Shown: piece by piece, positions 1 through 9,810 of the stretch | Numbering within the stretch: position 1 is the stretch's first letter | Layout: each line of letters opens with the position of its first letter | Origin: Kitasatospora fiedleri | Lineage (GTDB): Bacteria; Actinomycetota; Actinomycetes; Streptomycetales; Streptomycetaceae | Assembly (NCBI RefSeq): GCF_948472415.1 | Contig: NZ_OX419519.1 | Location: 1,054,001-1,118,000, forward strand | DNA length: 64,000 nt | Direction of reading: 5' to 3' | Program-made: the position numbers and the translations under genes | The notes under the pieces: generated by a model | Database searches by the model: none | What the model was told of the DNA's origin: nothing | What the model saw: the letters and a program-made list of their open reading frames with translations, nothing else

Positions 1-2121
1 CTGCTGGTGCTGGTGGGGGCGCAGGTCGCGAACCACGCCGTGGGCGGCGCGTACTCGGACGACTTCTCGCTGCCGGGCACCCAGGCGCAGGACGGCGCGG
101 ACGTGCTGTCCGCGCACGAGCCGGCCGTGGGCGGGACGGGCGCGCAGGTGGTGCTGCACGACGGGCAGCCGCTGACGCAGTTCCAGGCGCAGGTCGACCA
201 GGCGGTGACCTCCCTGCAGCACCTGCCGCACGTGCTGTCGGCGCAGAACCCGCTGCCGCCGCCGGGGCAGGCCCCGCAGCCGGGCGGGCCGCTGGCCGCG
301 GACGGGCTGACGGGGTACGTCACGGTGCGTTTCGACGGCGTACTGGCGACCTTCGGCGACGACTACCTGGACCGGGTGGACGCGGCGGTGGCGCCGCTGC
401 GGCAGGCGGGCGTGGAGGTCGAGTACGGCGGCCCGCTGGGCGAGTTGGCGCGGCCGGAGCCGAGCGACCTGGTGAGCGAGCTGATCGGGTTCGGGGTCGC
501 GGTCGTGGTGCTGCTGGCCGGGTTCGGCAGCGTGGTCGCGGCGGGGCTGCCGCTGGTGAGCGCGCTGGTCGCGGTGGTGCTGGGCCTGGGGCTGCTGGGT
601 CTGCTGGCGGCGCTGACCACCTTCGCGACGGTCGCGCCGACGCTGGCGACGATGATCGGGCTGGGCGTCGGCATCGACTACGCGCTGTTCCTGCTGACCA
701 GGCACCGGCAGAACCTGATGGACGGCCGGGACCCGGGGGCGGCGGCCGGGCACGCGGTGGCGACCAGCGGCCGGGCGGTGCTGATCTCCGGCACCACGGT
801 GGTGGTCGCGCTGGCGGGCCTGTCGGTGTCGGGCATCTCGTTCATGGCGAAGCTGGGCCTGGCGGCGGCCGTGACGGTGGTGACGGCGGTGTGCGGCGCG
901 CTGACGCTGCTGCCCGCGCTGCTGGGCGTGGTCGGCCGCCGGATGGACCGCTTCACGGTGCGCCCGCCGGTGGCCGAGGGCACCGGCCCGGGCGGGGCGT
1001 CGGCGAGCGGCCTGTGGCACCGGTACGCGCGGCGGGTCGAGCGCCGGCCGTGGTGGTACCTGGCGGCGGGCCTGGTCACGGTGCTGGTGCTGGCAGTGCC
1101 GCTGCCGTCGATCCAGCTGGGGCACGTCGGGGACGGCGCCGACCCGACCTCGTTCACCGACCGGCGGGCGTTCGACCTGATGTCGGCGGCGTTCGGCCCG
1201 GGCTCCAACGGCCCGCTGACGGTGGTGGTCGACCAGAGCGCGGTCGCCGCGTCCGACCGTCCGGCGCTGGCCACCGCCGTCCAGCAGGCGCTGACCGGCG
1301 TGCCGGACACGGCGGGCACCGCGCCGCTGCAGACCAGCGCGGACGGCGACGTGCTGTTCACCACCGTCACGCCCGCACAGGCCCCGCAGAGCCGGCGGAC
1401 CACTGACCTGGTCGGCCACCTCTCCGACACGGTGCTGCCGGACGCGGTCCGGGGCACGCCCGCCACCACGTACGTCACCGGCACCACCGCCGCCCAGGTC
1501 GACTTCCTGGACCTGATCGCCGCCCGGCTGCTGCCGATCATCGCGGTGGTGGTCGCGCTGGCCTTCCTGATCATCCTGCTGGTGTTCCGGGCCCCGCTGG
1601 TCGCGCTGAAGGCGGCCGTCCTCAACCTGGTGTCGATCGCCGCCTCGTACGGGGTGCTGGTCGCCGTGTTCCAGTGGGGCTGGGGCGGGCCGGCGCTCGG
1701 GGTGGCGGGCAAGGTGCCGATCGAGAGCTACGTCCCGATGATGATGTTCGCCATCGTCTTCGGCCTGAGCATGGACTACGAGGTGTTCCTGCTCTCCCGC
1801 GTCCACGAGCACTGGCGGCGGACCGGCGACAGCCGCGGCGCGGTCGCGCACGCCCTGGAGACCACCGCGCGGGTGATCGGCTGCGCGGCCCTGATCATGG
1901 TCAGCGTGTTCGCCGCGTTCGTGGTCAGTGACGACGTGGTGGTCAAGATGATGGGCCTGGGCCTGGCCGTCAGCGTGCTGATCGACGCCACCGTGGTCCG
2001 CCTGCTGATGGTCCCCGCCGCGATGACGCTGCTCGGCGAAGCCGCCTGGTGGACCCCGCGGCTGCTGGACCGACTCCTCCCGGACATCGACGCCGAGGGG
2101 AGTAACGTCTCTTCCAGGTAA
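1..2121 (+). CDS. MMPL/RND-family exporter, 5' end outside window
   Basis: Large inner-membrane transporter of the MMPL branch of the RND superfamily, which uses the proton gradient to export lipids, peptides or drugs. The frame is open to the window edge, so the first membrane segment is missing. Visible are an extracytoplasmic domain (about residues 10-150), a first helix bundle (about 155-310) with the motif GLGVGIDYALFLLTR, a second extracytoplasmic domain (about 370-490) and a second bundle (about 505-690) with FGLSMDYEVFLLSR. The paired Asp-Tyr residues are the usual proton-relay positions. It sits upstream of the lanthipeptide locus in the same direction and could export its product, but nothing in the sequence proves the link. 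Confidence 0.9.
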   Translation: MLVLVGAQVANHAVGGAYSDDFSLPGTQAQDGADVLSAHEPAVGGTGAQVVLHDGQPLTQFQAQVDQAVTSLQHLPHVLSAQNPLPPPGQAPQPGGPLAADGLTGYVTVRFDGVLATFGDDYLDRVDAAVAPLRQAGVEVEYGGPLGELARPEPSDLVSELIGFGVAVVVLLAGFGSVVAAGLPLVSALVAVVLGLGLLGLLAALTTFATVAPTLATMIGLGVGIDYALFLLTRHRQNLMDGRDPGAAAGHAVATSGRAVLISGTTVVVALAGLSVSGISFMAKLGLAAAVTVVTAVCGALTLLPALLGVVGRRMDRFTVRPPVAEGTGPGGASASGLWHRYARRVERRPWWYLAAGLVTVLVLAVPLPSIQLGHVGDGADPTSFTDRRAFDLMSAAFGPGSNGPLTVVVDQSAVAASDRPALATAVQQALTGVPDTAGTAPLQTSADGDVLFTTVTPAQAPQSRRTTDLVGHLSDTVLPDAVRGTPATTYVTGTTAAQVDFLDLIAARLLPIIAVVVALAFLIILLVFRAPLVALKAAVLNLVSIAASYGVLVAVFQWGWGGPALGVAGKVPIESYVPMMMFAIVFGLSMDYEVFLLSRVHEHWRRTGDSRGAVAHALETTARVIGCAALIMVSVFAAFVVSDDVVVKMMGLGLAVSVLIDATVVRLLMVPAAMTLLGEAAWWTPRLLDRLLPDIDAEGSNVSSR

Positions 2122-2363
2122 AGAGATTGATGCACCATCAGCACTGCGCCGGACGCCCCTTCCGCTCCACCCGCCCCGCCCGCCCCACCGCTCCCGCCGG
2201 TCGGCCGCCGGTGCGGAAGCGGTCCGTCCGCCCCCTTGTCAGGTGCGGCGTTCCTGCCTACCTTCGTGCCCCAGGACTTCGGCCCGACCGGGCCGGGCGG
2301 TCCACGGCGCCGGGCGCAGACCCGCGGCCGCGCCGGACGCGCGACAAGACCTGGAGGCGTCAC

Positions 2364-2530
2364 ATGCCCGTTGCCACCCCACCGCGATCCGCGACGCCGG
2401 CCCGCTGGCCGTGGACGACGAGACCCTGGTGTTCGAGGACGACGACCGCACCGACCACGGCCCCACCGCCTGTCTGTCCGACCCGTGGGTGACCGCGACC
2501 ACCCGCGTGGCCTGCGACTTCAACTCCTGA
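2364..2530 (+). CDS. Candidate lanthipeptide precursor peptide (needs one frame correction)
   Basis: ATG at 2364 follows a GGAGG-type ribosome binding site and starts MPVAT. One frame over, the sequence reads PTAIRDAGPLAVDDETLVFEDDD and ends ACLSDPWVTATTRVACDFNS, stop at 2528-2530. Adding one base in the C-rich stretch at 2376-2383 joins the two into a peptide of about 55 residues: an acidic leader followed by a core rich in Cys, Ser and Thr. This is the standard layout of a lanthipeptide precursor. The stop lies 2 bp before the GTG of the synthetase. I see no LxLQ leader motif of class III. Without the correction, only an internal GTG would open this frame. Confidence 0.5.
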
Positions 2531-2532
2531 CG

Positions 2533-5291
2533 GTGACCGGCCCCATCGCCGGCCGCCGCCCCTGGTCCGACGACACCTGGTCGTACCTGAACGATCCGCG
2601 GATGCCGGCGATGGAGCACGGCTGGAAGCTCCACGTCTCCGCCCGCCCCGGCACCCTGGACGCCGTCCTCGCGCTCGTCCTGCCGGTGCTGGCCCGACAC
2701 GTCTGCCACGCCAAGTGGGCCCGCGACCCCGAGGTGCTGCGGACCCTCAACTCCGGCGCCCGGGACGCCGCCTCGGTCGGCAAGGCGATCACCGTCTATC
2801 CGCCGCCGGACGAACTCCTGCCGCTCGCCACCGAGTTGGCCACCGCCCTGCGCGGCCGGGAGGGGCCGCCGGTCACCGGCGACCGCCGCCTCGACCCCGA
2901 CGCGCCCGTCTACTACCGCTACGGGCCGTTCACCGGCGACTACCGCACCGGGCGCAGCGGGCGCCTCGAATCCGTGATGACCGGCCCCGACGGGCGCCTC
3001 TTCGACGGCCTGGCGGGCACCGCGTACCGCTGCCCGCCGTGGGCCGCGGACCCGTTCGCCCGCCCCGCGGACGCCACCCCGGCCGGGATCGGCGAGTCGT
3101 CCGGGCGGGTGGACGGGCCGTCCGGGCCGGCGGGGGCACAGGCGGGGCGGCCCGGGTTCGGCGGCGGGCGCTACCGGGTGACCGGCGGGATCGCCCGCAA
3201 GGCGCAGGGCAACGTCTACCGGGCCCTGGACCTGGCCGGCGGGCTGGCCGTGGTCGTCAAGCAGGCCCGCGCCCACGTCGCCGAGGACGCGGACGGCTCC
3301 GACGCCCGCGACCGGCTGCGCAACGAGCACGCCGTGCTCACCGCGCTCGACGGCGCCCCCGGCGTCCCGCGCGCCGTCGACTACTTCCGCCACCGCGCCG
3401 ACGAGTACCTGGTCACGACCAGTTGCGGCAGCCGCGACCTGCGCCGCGAGGTGCAGGACCACGGCCCCTTCGCCGCGGCCGGACCGGACCACCCGCGCGC
3501 GCCCGGCCCGCTCGCCGTCCGGCTGCTGCGGGTGCTGGACGGCGTCCACCGGCGGGGCGTGGTGGTGCGCGACCTCAAGCCCGACAACGTCGTCCTCGAC
3601 GCCGAAGGGCGCTGCCACCTGGTCGACTTCGGCATCAGCGCGCACCACGGCACCGGCCCGGACGGTTCCACCCCCGGCTACAGCGGGCCGGTGCACCGGC
3701 CCGGCGTCCCGGCCGAACCCGCCGACGACTACCACGCGTTGGGCATGACCCTGCACTTCGCCGCCACCGGCCTGGACCCGGTCGTCCTCGACCCCGACCC
3801 GGCCGTCAACCGCGAACGCACCCTCGCCTGCCTGGAGTTCGCCCTACCCGGCCACGCCCACCGCCGACTCCGGACCCTGATCGGCGAGTTGACCAGCCCC
3901 GACGCGGAGACTCGGGCCGCCGGCGCGGAGCGGCTGCGCCAGGGCAGTCTGTCGTCCACCGGCCACCACCCTTACCGGCCGGCGGAGTTCACCCCGAAGG
4001 CCGCCGCGTCCGACCCGTCGCGCCCTCCCGAGCCCGCACCCCGCACCGCGCCGACGGCGGTGGCGGCGTTGACGGTGGGGCGTTGGCGGTGGGGGTCCCG
4101 CCCGACCGGGACCGGCTGGCGGAGATCGTCGAGCACACCGTCGCCCGCTGCGTCGCCCAGGCCCACCGGATAGCCGACCCGGCGCGCGCCGACCGCTCCG
4201 GCGTCCCCACCCCGCTCGACGTCTACGGCGGGAGTTCCGGTCTCGGTCTGGAACTCCTCCAGCACCTGCACCGCCCCGGCGTCCCGGCCGCCGTCGCCGC
4301 GCTCGCCGACTGGACGGCCCGCCAGAACCGCACGCTCCCGCCCGGGTTCTACTGCGGGCGGGCCGGTGTCGACCTGTTCCTGACCGCCGCCGGGGCCGCC
4401 GCCGGGACCCCGCCCCCGGAACGTGCGACGGACCGGCCGGACCTGCGGAACCTGCCGGGTCTGCCGGACCTGCCGGACCTGCCGGAGCAACGCCCCGGCG
4501 GCGGACCGCCGGAGGCCGACCTGATCGACGGCGTCGCCGGGACCGGCCTCGGCCACCTGCTCCTGGCCCGCCTCCTCGCGACCGCCACCGCCACCGCCGC
4601 CGCCGCCACCGCCGCCGACCGGCACCTCGCCGCCGCCACCGCCTGCCGCGACCGACTGACCACCGGCCGCGCCCGCCTCACCCCGCCCGCCGTACCGCGC
4701 CCCGGCGACGCCGCCCTCACCCGGGGGATCGCCCACGGCGACGCGGGCGTCGCCCACTTCCTGCTCGCGCACGCCCGCGCCACCGGCGACCCGGACTCCC
4801 GGCGCCACGCCGCCCGGGCCTGCGCACGCCTCGCCGAGGCCGTCCCCGCACTGCTCACCGCCGCCGCCCGACCCGGCGCCACCCGACGCTACGGCTCCTG
4901 GTGCCGAGGGCTGGCCGGGATCGGCGCCGTGCTGGCCCGCGCCGCCGAACAGCTCGACGTCCCCGCCCACCGCGCCCTCGCCGAACGGTGCGCCCGCGCC
5001 TGCCTGGCGCTGGCCCCGCGCATGCCACTGGTCACCCAGTGCTGCGGCCTCGCCGGAGTGGGCGACCTGATGCTCGAACTCGCCCCCGGAGCAACGGAGT
5101 TCCACACCGCCGCAGGAACTGTCGCCACCCTCGTCCTGGCCCGCTCGGCCGGCCCCGCCACCCACCCGGTCTTCCCCGACGCCGGCCTGCTCCGCGAGTC
5201 CTTCGGCCACGCCACCGGCACCACCGGCGTCCTCTCCTTCCTCCGCCGCCTGCACTCCCCCGGCGGCCCCCCGCTCGGCGTCTTCCCCTGA
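2533..5291 (+). CDS. Class IV-like lanthionine synthetase (lyase-kinase-cyclase), one frameshift
   Basis: Three-domain enzyme that would phosphorylate Ser/Thr in a precursor, eliminate phosphate, then cyclise with Cys. The N-terminal lyase region (about 1-210) is followed by a protein kinase domain with VVVKQ (ATP lysine), VVRDLKPDNVV (catalytic loop) and VDFGIS (Mg site). The reading frame changes near 4075; from about 4080 a LanC-like cyclase continues to 5291 in another frame with GSWCRGLAGIG and TQCCGLAGVG. These supply likely zinc ligands, as in class IV (LanL), whereas class III cyclases usually lack them; the third ligand is Cys where His is normal. The start is the GTG at 2533, 2 bp after the precursor stop. 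The break could be a sequence error or a true inactivation. Confidence 0.8.
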
Positions 5292-5360
5292 CATCCGCAG
5301 AACGCCGGAGCGGCTGGTGCCGCCGCTACGCCGGGGCCGGACCAGCCCCCTGACCGGACG

Positions 5361-5789
5361 TCACCCCGCGTCTCCGGCCGCCGCCGCCATCATCCGCAGC
5401 AGGGGTGTGACGTCCCGCTCGAAGGTGAACTCCCGCAGCAGGGTGGCCCATCGGCCGTCCGCCCAGCGCCAGACGAAGGTGTAGCGGGCCGGCACGCCGT
5501 CCTCGCAGCGGTGCACGACGACCGTGCCCTGGTCGCCGTGCCGGGTGGTGGCCAGGAACCGGACGTCCTCGGTGCTGCCGCCGACCGCCTCGCCGCGGGC
5601 GGCCAGGGCCCGGAACCGGGCCATGAAGTGCGCCTTCGTCAGCCGCGCCACCTGGCCCGCCTCGTCGATCCGGAGGTTCTCGAACTCCTCGTCGTACAGC
5701 GCCTCCAACGCCTCCAGATCCGTCGCCGCGCCCGCCGCCAGGTACTCCCGCATCCGCGCGACCAGCGTCCCGTCCAGCTTCTCGTCCAT
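5361..5789 (-). CDS. NTF2-like / SnoaL-type nuclear transport factor 2 family protein
   Basis: A 142-residue protein with the pattern of the NTF2-like fold (DUF4440/SnoaL-like): an N-terminal helix, LEALYDEEFENLRID, then alternating strands with TVVVHRCEDGVPARYTFVWRWADGRW. Such proteins are small cytoplasmic cone-shaped proteins that act as enzymes or bind small ligands; the sequence does not show which. It is convergent with the lanthionine synthetase (70 bp apart) and divergent from the amidase. The start ATG at 5789 is the only good one in frame. Confidence 0.65.
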   Translation of the reverse strand: MDEKLDGTLVARMREYLAAGAATDLEALEALYDEEFENLRIDEAGQVARLTKAHFMARFRALAARGEAVGGSTEDVRFLATTRHGDQGTVVVHRCEDGVPARYTFVWRWADGRWATLLREFTFERDVTPLLRMMAAAAGDAG

Positions 5790-6013
5790 CGTCCCGCCCC
5801 GCTCCCGCTCGTTCCCGCTCGTTCCCGCCCACGCTCTCCCGTGCCGGTGCCTCCATCGTGACGGCCCTCACCGGCAGATCGCTCTCGGCACGCTCTCGGT
5901 CCGCTGTCACCGCACCGCCGTCGCGCCGTCACGCGGTCGCGGCCGTCCCGCCGATCCGGTTGCCCCGCACGGCATTTCGTGCCCCTCGCCGGGGGCACGT
6001 ACGGTCCCGTTCC

Positions 6014-7468
6014 ATGGAGAAGTGGACGCACGCGACAGCGGAAGAACTGACGGCGGCCCTGCGGTCCGGGGAGGTCAGCTCGGTGGAGCTGACCGAGGAC
6101 GCGATCGGCCGGATCGAACGGGAGGACGGGGCGCTGAACGCGATCTGCGTGCCGGACTTCGAGCGGGCCCGGGACGCCGCCCGGGAGGCCGACCGGGCCC
6201 GGGCGCGGGGGGAGGAGCGGCCGCTGCTGGGCATCCCGGTGACGGTCAAGGAGTCGTACAACGTGGCGGGCCTGCCCACGAGTTGGGGCATGCCGCAGTT
6301 CCGGGACCACGTCCCGGCCGAGGACGCCCTGCCGGTGGCCCGGGTCAGGGCGGCGGGCGCGGTGGTGCTCGGCAAGACCAACGTGCCGCTCGGGCTGCAG
6401 GACATCCAGACCTTCAACGAGATCCACGGCACCACCACCAACCCGTGGGACCGCACCCGCACCTGCGGCGGCTCCTCCGGCGGCTCGGCCGTCGCCCTGG
6501 CCGCCGGGTTCGGCGCGCTGTCGCTGGGCACCGACCTCGCCGGTTCGCTGCGCACCCCCGCCCACTTCTGCGGCGTCTACGCGCACAAGCCCACCCTGCA
6601 CTTGGTGCCCACCCGCGGCATGGTCCCGCCGTCGGCCCCCGCGCTGCCCGCCGACATCGACCTGGCCGTCGCCGGGCCGATGGCCCGCTCGGCCCGCGAC
6701 CTGTCCCTGCTGCTCGACGTGATGGCCGGGCCCGACCCGCTGACCGGCGGCCTGGCGCACACCCTGCGCCTGCCGGCCGCCCGGCACGACCGGCTGCGCG
6801 ACTTCCGGGTCCTGGTCCTGGACGAGCACCCGTTCATCCCGACCGGCGCCGACGTCCGCGCGGGCCTCGCCCGGGTCGCCGACGCGCTCACCGCGGGCGG
6901 CGCCCGGGTCGAGCGGCACAGCCCGCTGCTGCCCGACCTCGCCGACGCCGCCGAGCTCTACACCCTGCTGCTGTTCTCCGGCCGCACCGCCCACTTCCCC
7001 ACCGGCCTGCAGAGCGAACTGGCCGCCCGCGCGGCCGGGTTGAGCGAGGACGACCACAGTCTGGACGCCGCCCGGCTGCGCGGCATGACGCTCTCCCACC
7101 GCGACTGGCTGGCCGCCGACCACCGCCGCGAACTGCACCGCCACGGCTGGCGGGAGTTCTTCGCCGAGTTCGACGCCGTGGTCGCCCCGATCACCCCCAC
7201 CCCGGCCTTCCCGCACGACCACGACCCCGACCTGATGCGCCGCCGGATCACCGTCGACGGCACCGACCACCCCTACTTCGACCAGCTGGTCTGGGCCGGG
7301 CTCGCCACCATGCCGGGCCTGCCCGCCACCGCCGTCCCCACCGGCCCCTCCGCCGGGGGCCTCCCGGTCGGCGTCCAGCTGATCGGCCCGATGTACGAGG
7401 ACCGCACCCCGCTGCGCCTGGCCGAACTCCTGGAGGAACGGCTCGGCGGCTTCCGTGCACCGCACTAA
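6014..7468 (+). CDS. Amidase signature family hydrolase
   Basis: Cytoplasmic serine amidase of 484 residues, hydrolysing C-N bonds in amides. The Ser-cisSer-Lys triad is visible: Lys79 in GIPVTVKES, the cis-Ser in CGGSSGGS (about 154-155) and the nucleophile Ser178 in TDLAGSLR. The normal family motif has GGS where this protein has AGS. The frame is open further upstream, but ATG 6014 gives the usual amidase N terminus and avoids a basic, low-complexity leader. A stand-alone enzyme of this type can be annotated as GatA-like, but there are no gatB/gatC neighbours, so a catabolic or detoxifying role is more likely. Substrate unknown. Confidence 0.88.
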   Translation: MEKWTHATAEELTAALRSGEVSSVELTEDAIGRIEREDGALNAICVPDFERARDAAREADRARARGEERPLLGIPVTVKESYNVAGLPTSWGMPQFRDHVPAEDALPVARVRAAGAVVLGKTNVPLGLQDIQTFNEIHGTTTNPWDRTRTCGGSSGGSAVALAAGFGALSLGTDLAGSLRTPAHFCGVYAHKPTLHLVPTRGMVPPSAPALPADIDLAVAGPMARSARDLSLLLDVMAGPDPLTGGLAHTLRLPAARHDRLRDFRVLVLDEHPFIPTGADVRAGLARVADALTAGGARVERHSPLLPDLADAAELYTLLLFSGRTAHFPTGLQSELAARAAGLSEDDHSLDAARLRGMTLSHRDWLAADHRRELHRHGWREFFAEFDAVVAPITPTPAFPHDHDPDLMRRRITVDGTDHPYFDQLVWAGLATMPGLPATAVPTGPSAGGLPVGVQLIGPMYEDRTPLRLAELLEERLGGFRAPH

Positions 7469-7584
7469 GCCAGCGCGCCGAGCCACCGGCGGACCGCCCG
7501 CCGGACCCCCGCCGCCCGCCGCCCGCCGCCCGCCGCCCGCGTGCGCAACGGGTCGGCGGGCGGAACGGCGTCACGGCGGAGCCG

Positions 7585-9651
7585 TCAGCGGGCGGCCTGG
7601 TACGCGCGTCCGGCGGCGGTGGCGGTCGTCCCGTCGGTGAACAGGCCGCTGCTGAGCTTCGCCGGGTCCGCGCCGAGGCCGAACCAGGCGTAGCGCTGGA
7701 GGTAGGGCAGCGCGTCGAGGGCCTTGGTGGAGGCGGTGACGAAGGCGGCCTGCTGGTCGGCGGTCGGAAAGCGGGTGCCCTGGGAGAAGTCGATCAGGGC
7801 GTACTCGGTGAGCCAGATCGGCTTGTGGTAGCGCTGGTGGACCGCCTCCAGGTAGGAGGTCAGCTGCTGGACGGCCTGCGGGGTGCGGAAGTCACCGCCG
7901 TACCAGTGCAGCGTGATGAAGTCGACCCGGTAGCCCTTGGCGGCGGCGCCGGTCATGAAGCGGTCCAGCCAGCCGCCGGGCGTGTCGGCCCCGTACGCGA
8001 CGGCCGGGCTGCCCAGGGTCTGCCCGGCCTGCATCAGCTTCGGCCACAGCTCCAGCGCCTGGTCGACCGTCATGTTCGACTGGGCGGCCATGTCGGGCTC
8101 GTTGAACCCGAGCAGGTAGGGGCCGTTGGCGCGGGCCTGGGCGAGGGCGGCGTCGGTGACCGAGGACGCGCCCCAGATCATCGGGACGAAGGAAGCCGAG
8201 GCGGGCGTGGTGATGCCGGGGTGCTGCGGGGCCCAGGTGTAGTACCAGCCCGCGCCGGAGGCGGCGAGCGCCTGGTTCACCCCGGTGAAGGACCACACGC
8301 CGACGCCCTTGCGCGCGGAGGTGGCGACGGGGTTCTGCTGCGCCGGGGCGGCCGCGGGGGACGACGCGGACACGGACGCCGACGCCGACGCGGAGCCGGA
8401 CGGCGAGGACGAAGGCGAGGACGAGTCGGACGGCAAGGACGAGTCGGACGGCGAGGGCGAGTCGGACGGCGAGGGCGACGGTGACGTTCCGTCGAGGACC
8501 GGCAGCGCCGTCGCCTCGGCGGCCGTGGGCGGCGCGACGGCCCCGGCCGGTACGGGCGCCGCCGCCGGGGCGGCGCCCTGCCCCGGCACCAGCTCGGCCC
8601 CGGTCAGGACGGCGGCGGCCACCAGCGCCACCGCCGCCACCCCGCCCAGCACCGGCTTGGAGAGCAGCGGCTTCGTCCGGGCGGAGCGCGGCCGCCGGTG
8701 GCCGGAGCCCCGCCGGGGCCGCTGCCCGCCCGGAGCGCCGCCGGAGGAGCCGGAGGAACCGGAGGAACCGGACGGGCCGTCACCGGCCGGGCCGGAGGGA
8801 CCGGCAGGATCGGAGGGCGCGCCGGGGTGCGTGCCGTCCAGGGCGAGCGCGGCGAGGATGCGGGCCGAGTCGAGGCTCGGCGGGACGGCCAGCAGCGGCA
8901 GGCCGTACAGCAGCCGTTCGGCGGGGAGCAGTTCGCTGCGTCCGCCGGTGCAGCGTTCGCAGTCGCGCACGTGCCGGGCCAGGCGCTTGCGCCACAGCGG
9001 GCCGGGGGTGCCGTCCCAGGTGGCGGCGGTCTCGGCCAGTCCGGGGCAGCGCGGGTCGGCGGCCAGGGCGCGCACCAGCAGGCGGGAGAGGTCCAGTTGC
9101 TTCTTCATCCGGCCGGTCCGGACGGCGGCGTGGCCGGAGCTGAGGCCGAGCGCGGCGACCAGGTCGGCCTGTTCGAGTTCGCCGGTCTCCTTGAGCCACC
9201 AGAGCGCGAGCAGTTCGCGGTCGTCGGGGTCGAGCCAGCGGGTGGCCTCGGCGATCTCGCGGCGCTGTTCGGTGAGGCCCAGGCGCAGGACGGTCAGCCC
9301 GGCGAAGTCGAGCGCGGGGTCCGGTATCGCCTCGGCCTCCTCCAGCCGGGCGGACCGGTCGAGGGCCGCGGCCCGGTCCTGCTGGCGGTTGCGGACCTGC
9401 CGGACGGCGATGGCCACCAACCAGGACCGGAAGGCGGCCGGGTCCCGCAGGTCGGGCAGTCCGCGGACCGTGCGCAACAGCGTCTCCTGTACGACGTCGT
9501 CGGTGTCGGCGTGGCCGTTCAGCGCGCGGCCGACGATGTTGTAGACCAGCGGCAGGCTCTGGGCCACCAGGTGTTCCAGCGCCTGCCGGTCCCCGGCGCG
9601 CGCCGCCGCCACCGTTGCGGCGTCGGGTCCACTGCGTCTGGTGTGCGGCAT
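7585..9651 (-). CDS. ECF sigma factor fused to zinc-binding module, TM helix and GH128-like glucanase domain
   Basis: Single 688-residue protein with an unusual order. Sigma region 2 lies at about 15-90 (DTDDVVQETLLRTVRGLPDL) and sigma 4 at about 130-190. A zinc anti-sigma type motif follows, H227-x3-C231-x2-C234. After a Gly/Pro/Ser linker come one membrane helix (about 332-353), a long Ser/Pro extracytoplasmic stalk, and a C-terminal Asl1-like glycoside hydrolase domain (about 440-688). The latter has GFNEPDM and IWLTEYALID, where the two glutamates fit the acid/base and nucleophile of GH128-type beta-1,3-glucanases. Sigma factors with built-in anti-sigma and carbohydrate domains are known in actinomycetes (ECF53-like), so this is probably a one-protein sensor that releases its sigma domain when the outer domain meets glucan. 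Confidence 0.8.
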   Translation of the reverse strand: MPHTRRSGPDAATVAAARAGDRQALEHLVAQSLPLVYNIVGRALNGHADTDDVVQETLLRTVRGLPDLRDPAAFRSWLVAIAVRQVRNRQQDRAAALDRSARLEEAEAIPDPALDFAGLTVLRLGLTEQRREIAEATRWLDPDDRELLALWWLKETGELEQADLVAALGLSSGHAAVRTGRMKKQLDLSRLLVRALAADPRCPGLAETAATWDGTPGPLWRKRLARHVRDCERCTGGRSELLPAERLLYGLPLLAVPPSLDSARILAALALDGTHPGAPSDPAGPSGPAGDGPSGSSGSSGSSGGAPGGQRPRRGSGHRRPRSARTKPLLSKPVLGGVAAVALVAAAVLTGAELVPGQGAAPAAAPVPAGAVAPPTAAEATALPVLDGTSPSPSPSDSPSPSDSSLPSDSSSPSSSPSGSASASASVSASSPAAAPAQQNPVATSARKGVGVWSFTGVNQALAASGAGWYYTWAPQHPGITTPASASFVPMIWGASSVTDAALAQARANGPYLLGFNEPDMAAQSNMTVDQALELWPKLMQAGQTLGSPAVAYGADTPGGWLDRFMTGAAAKGYRVDFITLHWYGGDFRTPQAVQQLTSYLEAVHQRYHKPIWLTEYALIDFSQGTRFPTADQQAAFVTASTKALDALPYLQRYAWFGLGADPAKLSSGLFTDGTTATAAGRAYQAAR

Positions 9652-9810
9652 GGGTCCATTCCTCTACGTGGGGTGGGAGCTGCGGCGGGATCGCGCTCCG
9701 TCCTGGGAGACCGGCCCCGGGGGTGGCCGCCAACAGAAATTCTCCGCCCGGGCCGGAATTTGTGTTGGCGGGCGCCCCCGGCCGCGGTCTCCGATACGTG
9801 CGCGACGCAC

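Noticed and set aside
1-2121. Treating the MMPL exporter as the proven lanthipeptide transporter.
   Set aside because: It is only adjacent, separated by 240 bp, and class III/IV loci usually use ABC exporters.
2236-2532. Upstream extension of the lanthionine synthetase frame to 2,236.
   Set aside because: The extra residues are Arg/Pro-rich, overlap the candidate precursor, and lack a ribosome site at their start.
8285-9544. Long open frames antisense to real genes (for example 8,285-9,544 plus, 3,972-5,294 minus, 27,849-29,345 plus).
   Set aside because: They follow from high GC and third-position bias, have low-complexity composition, and the opposite strand carries clear protein families.
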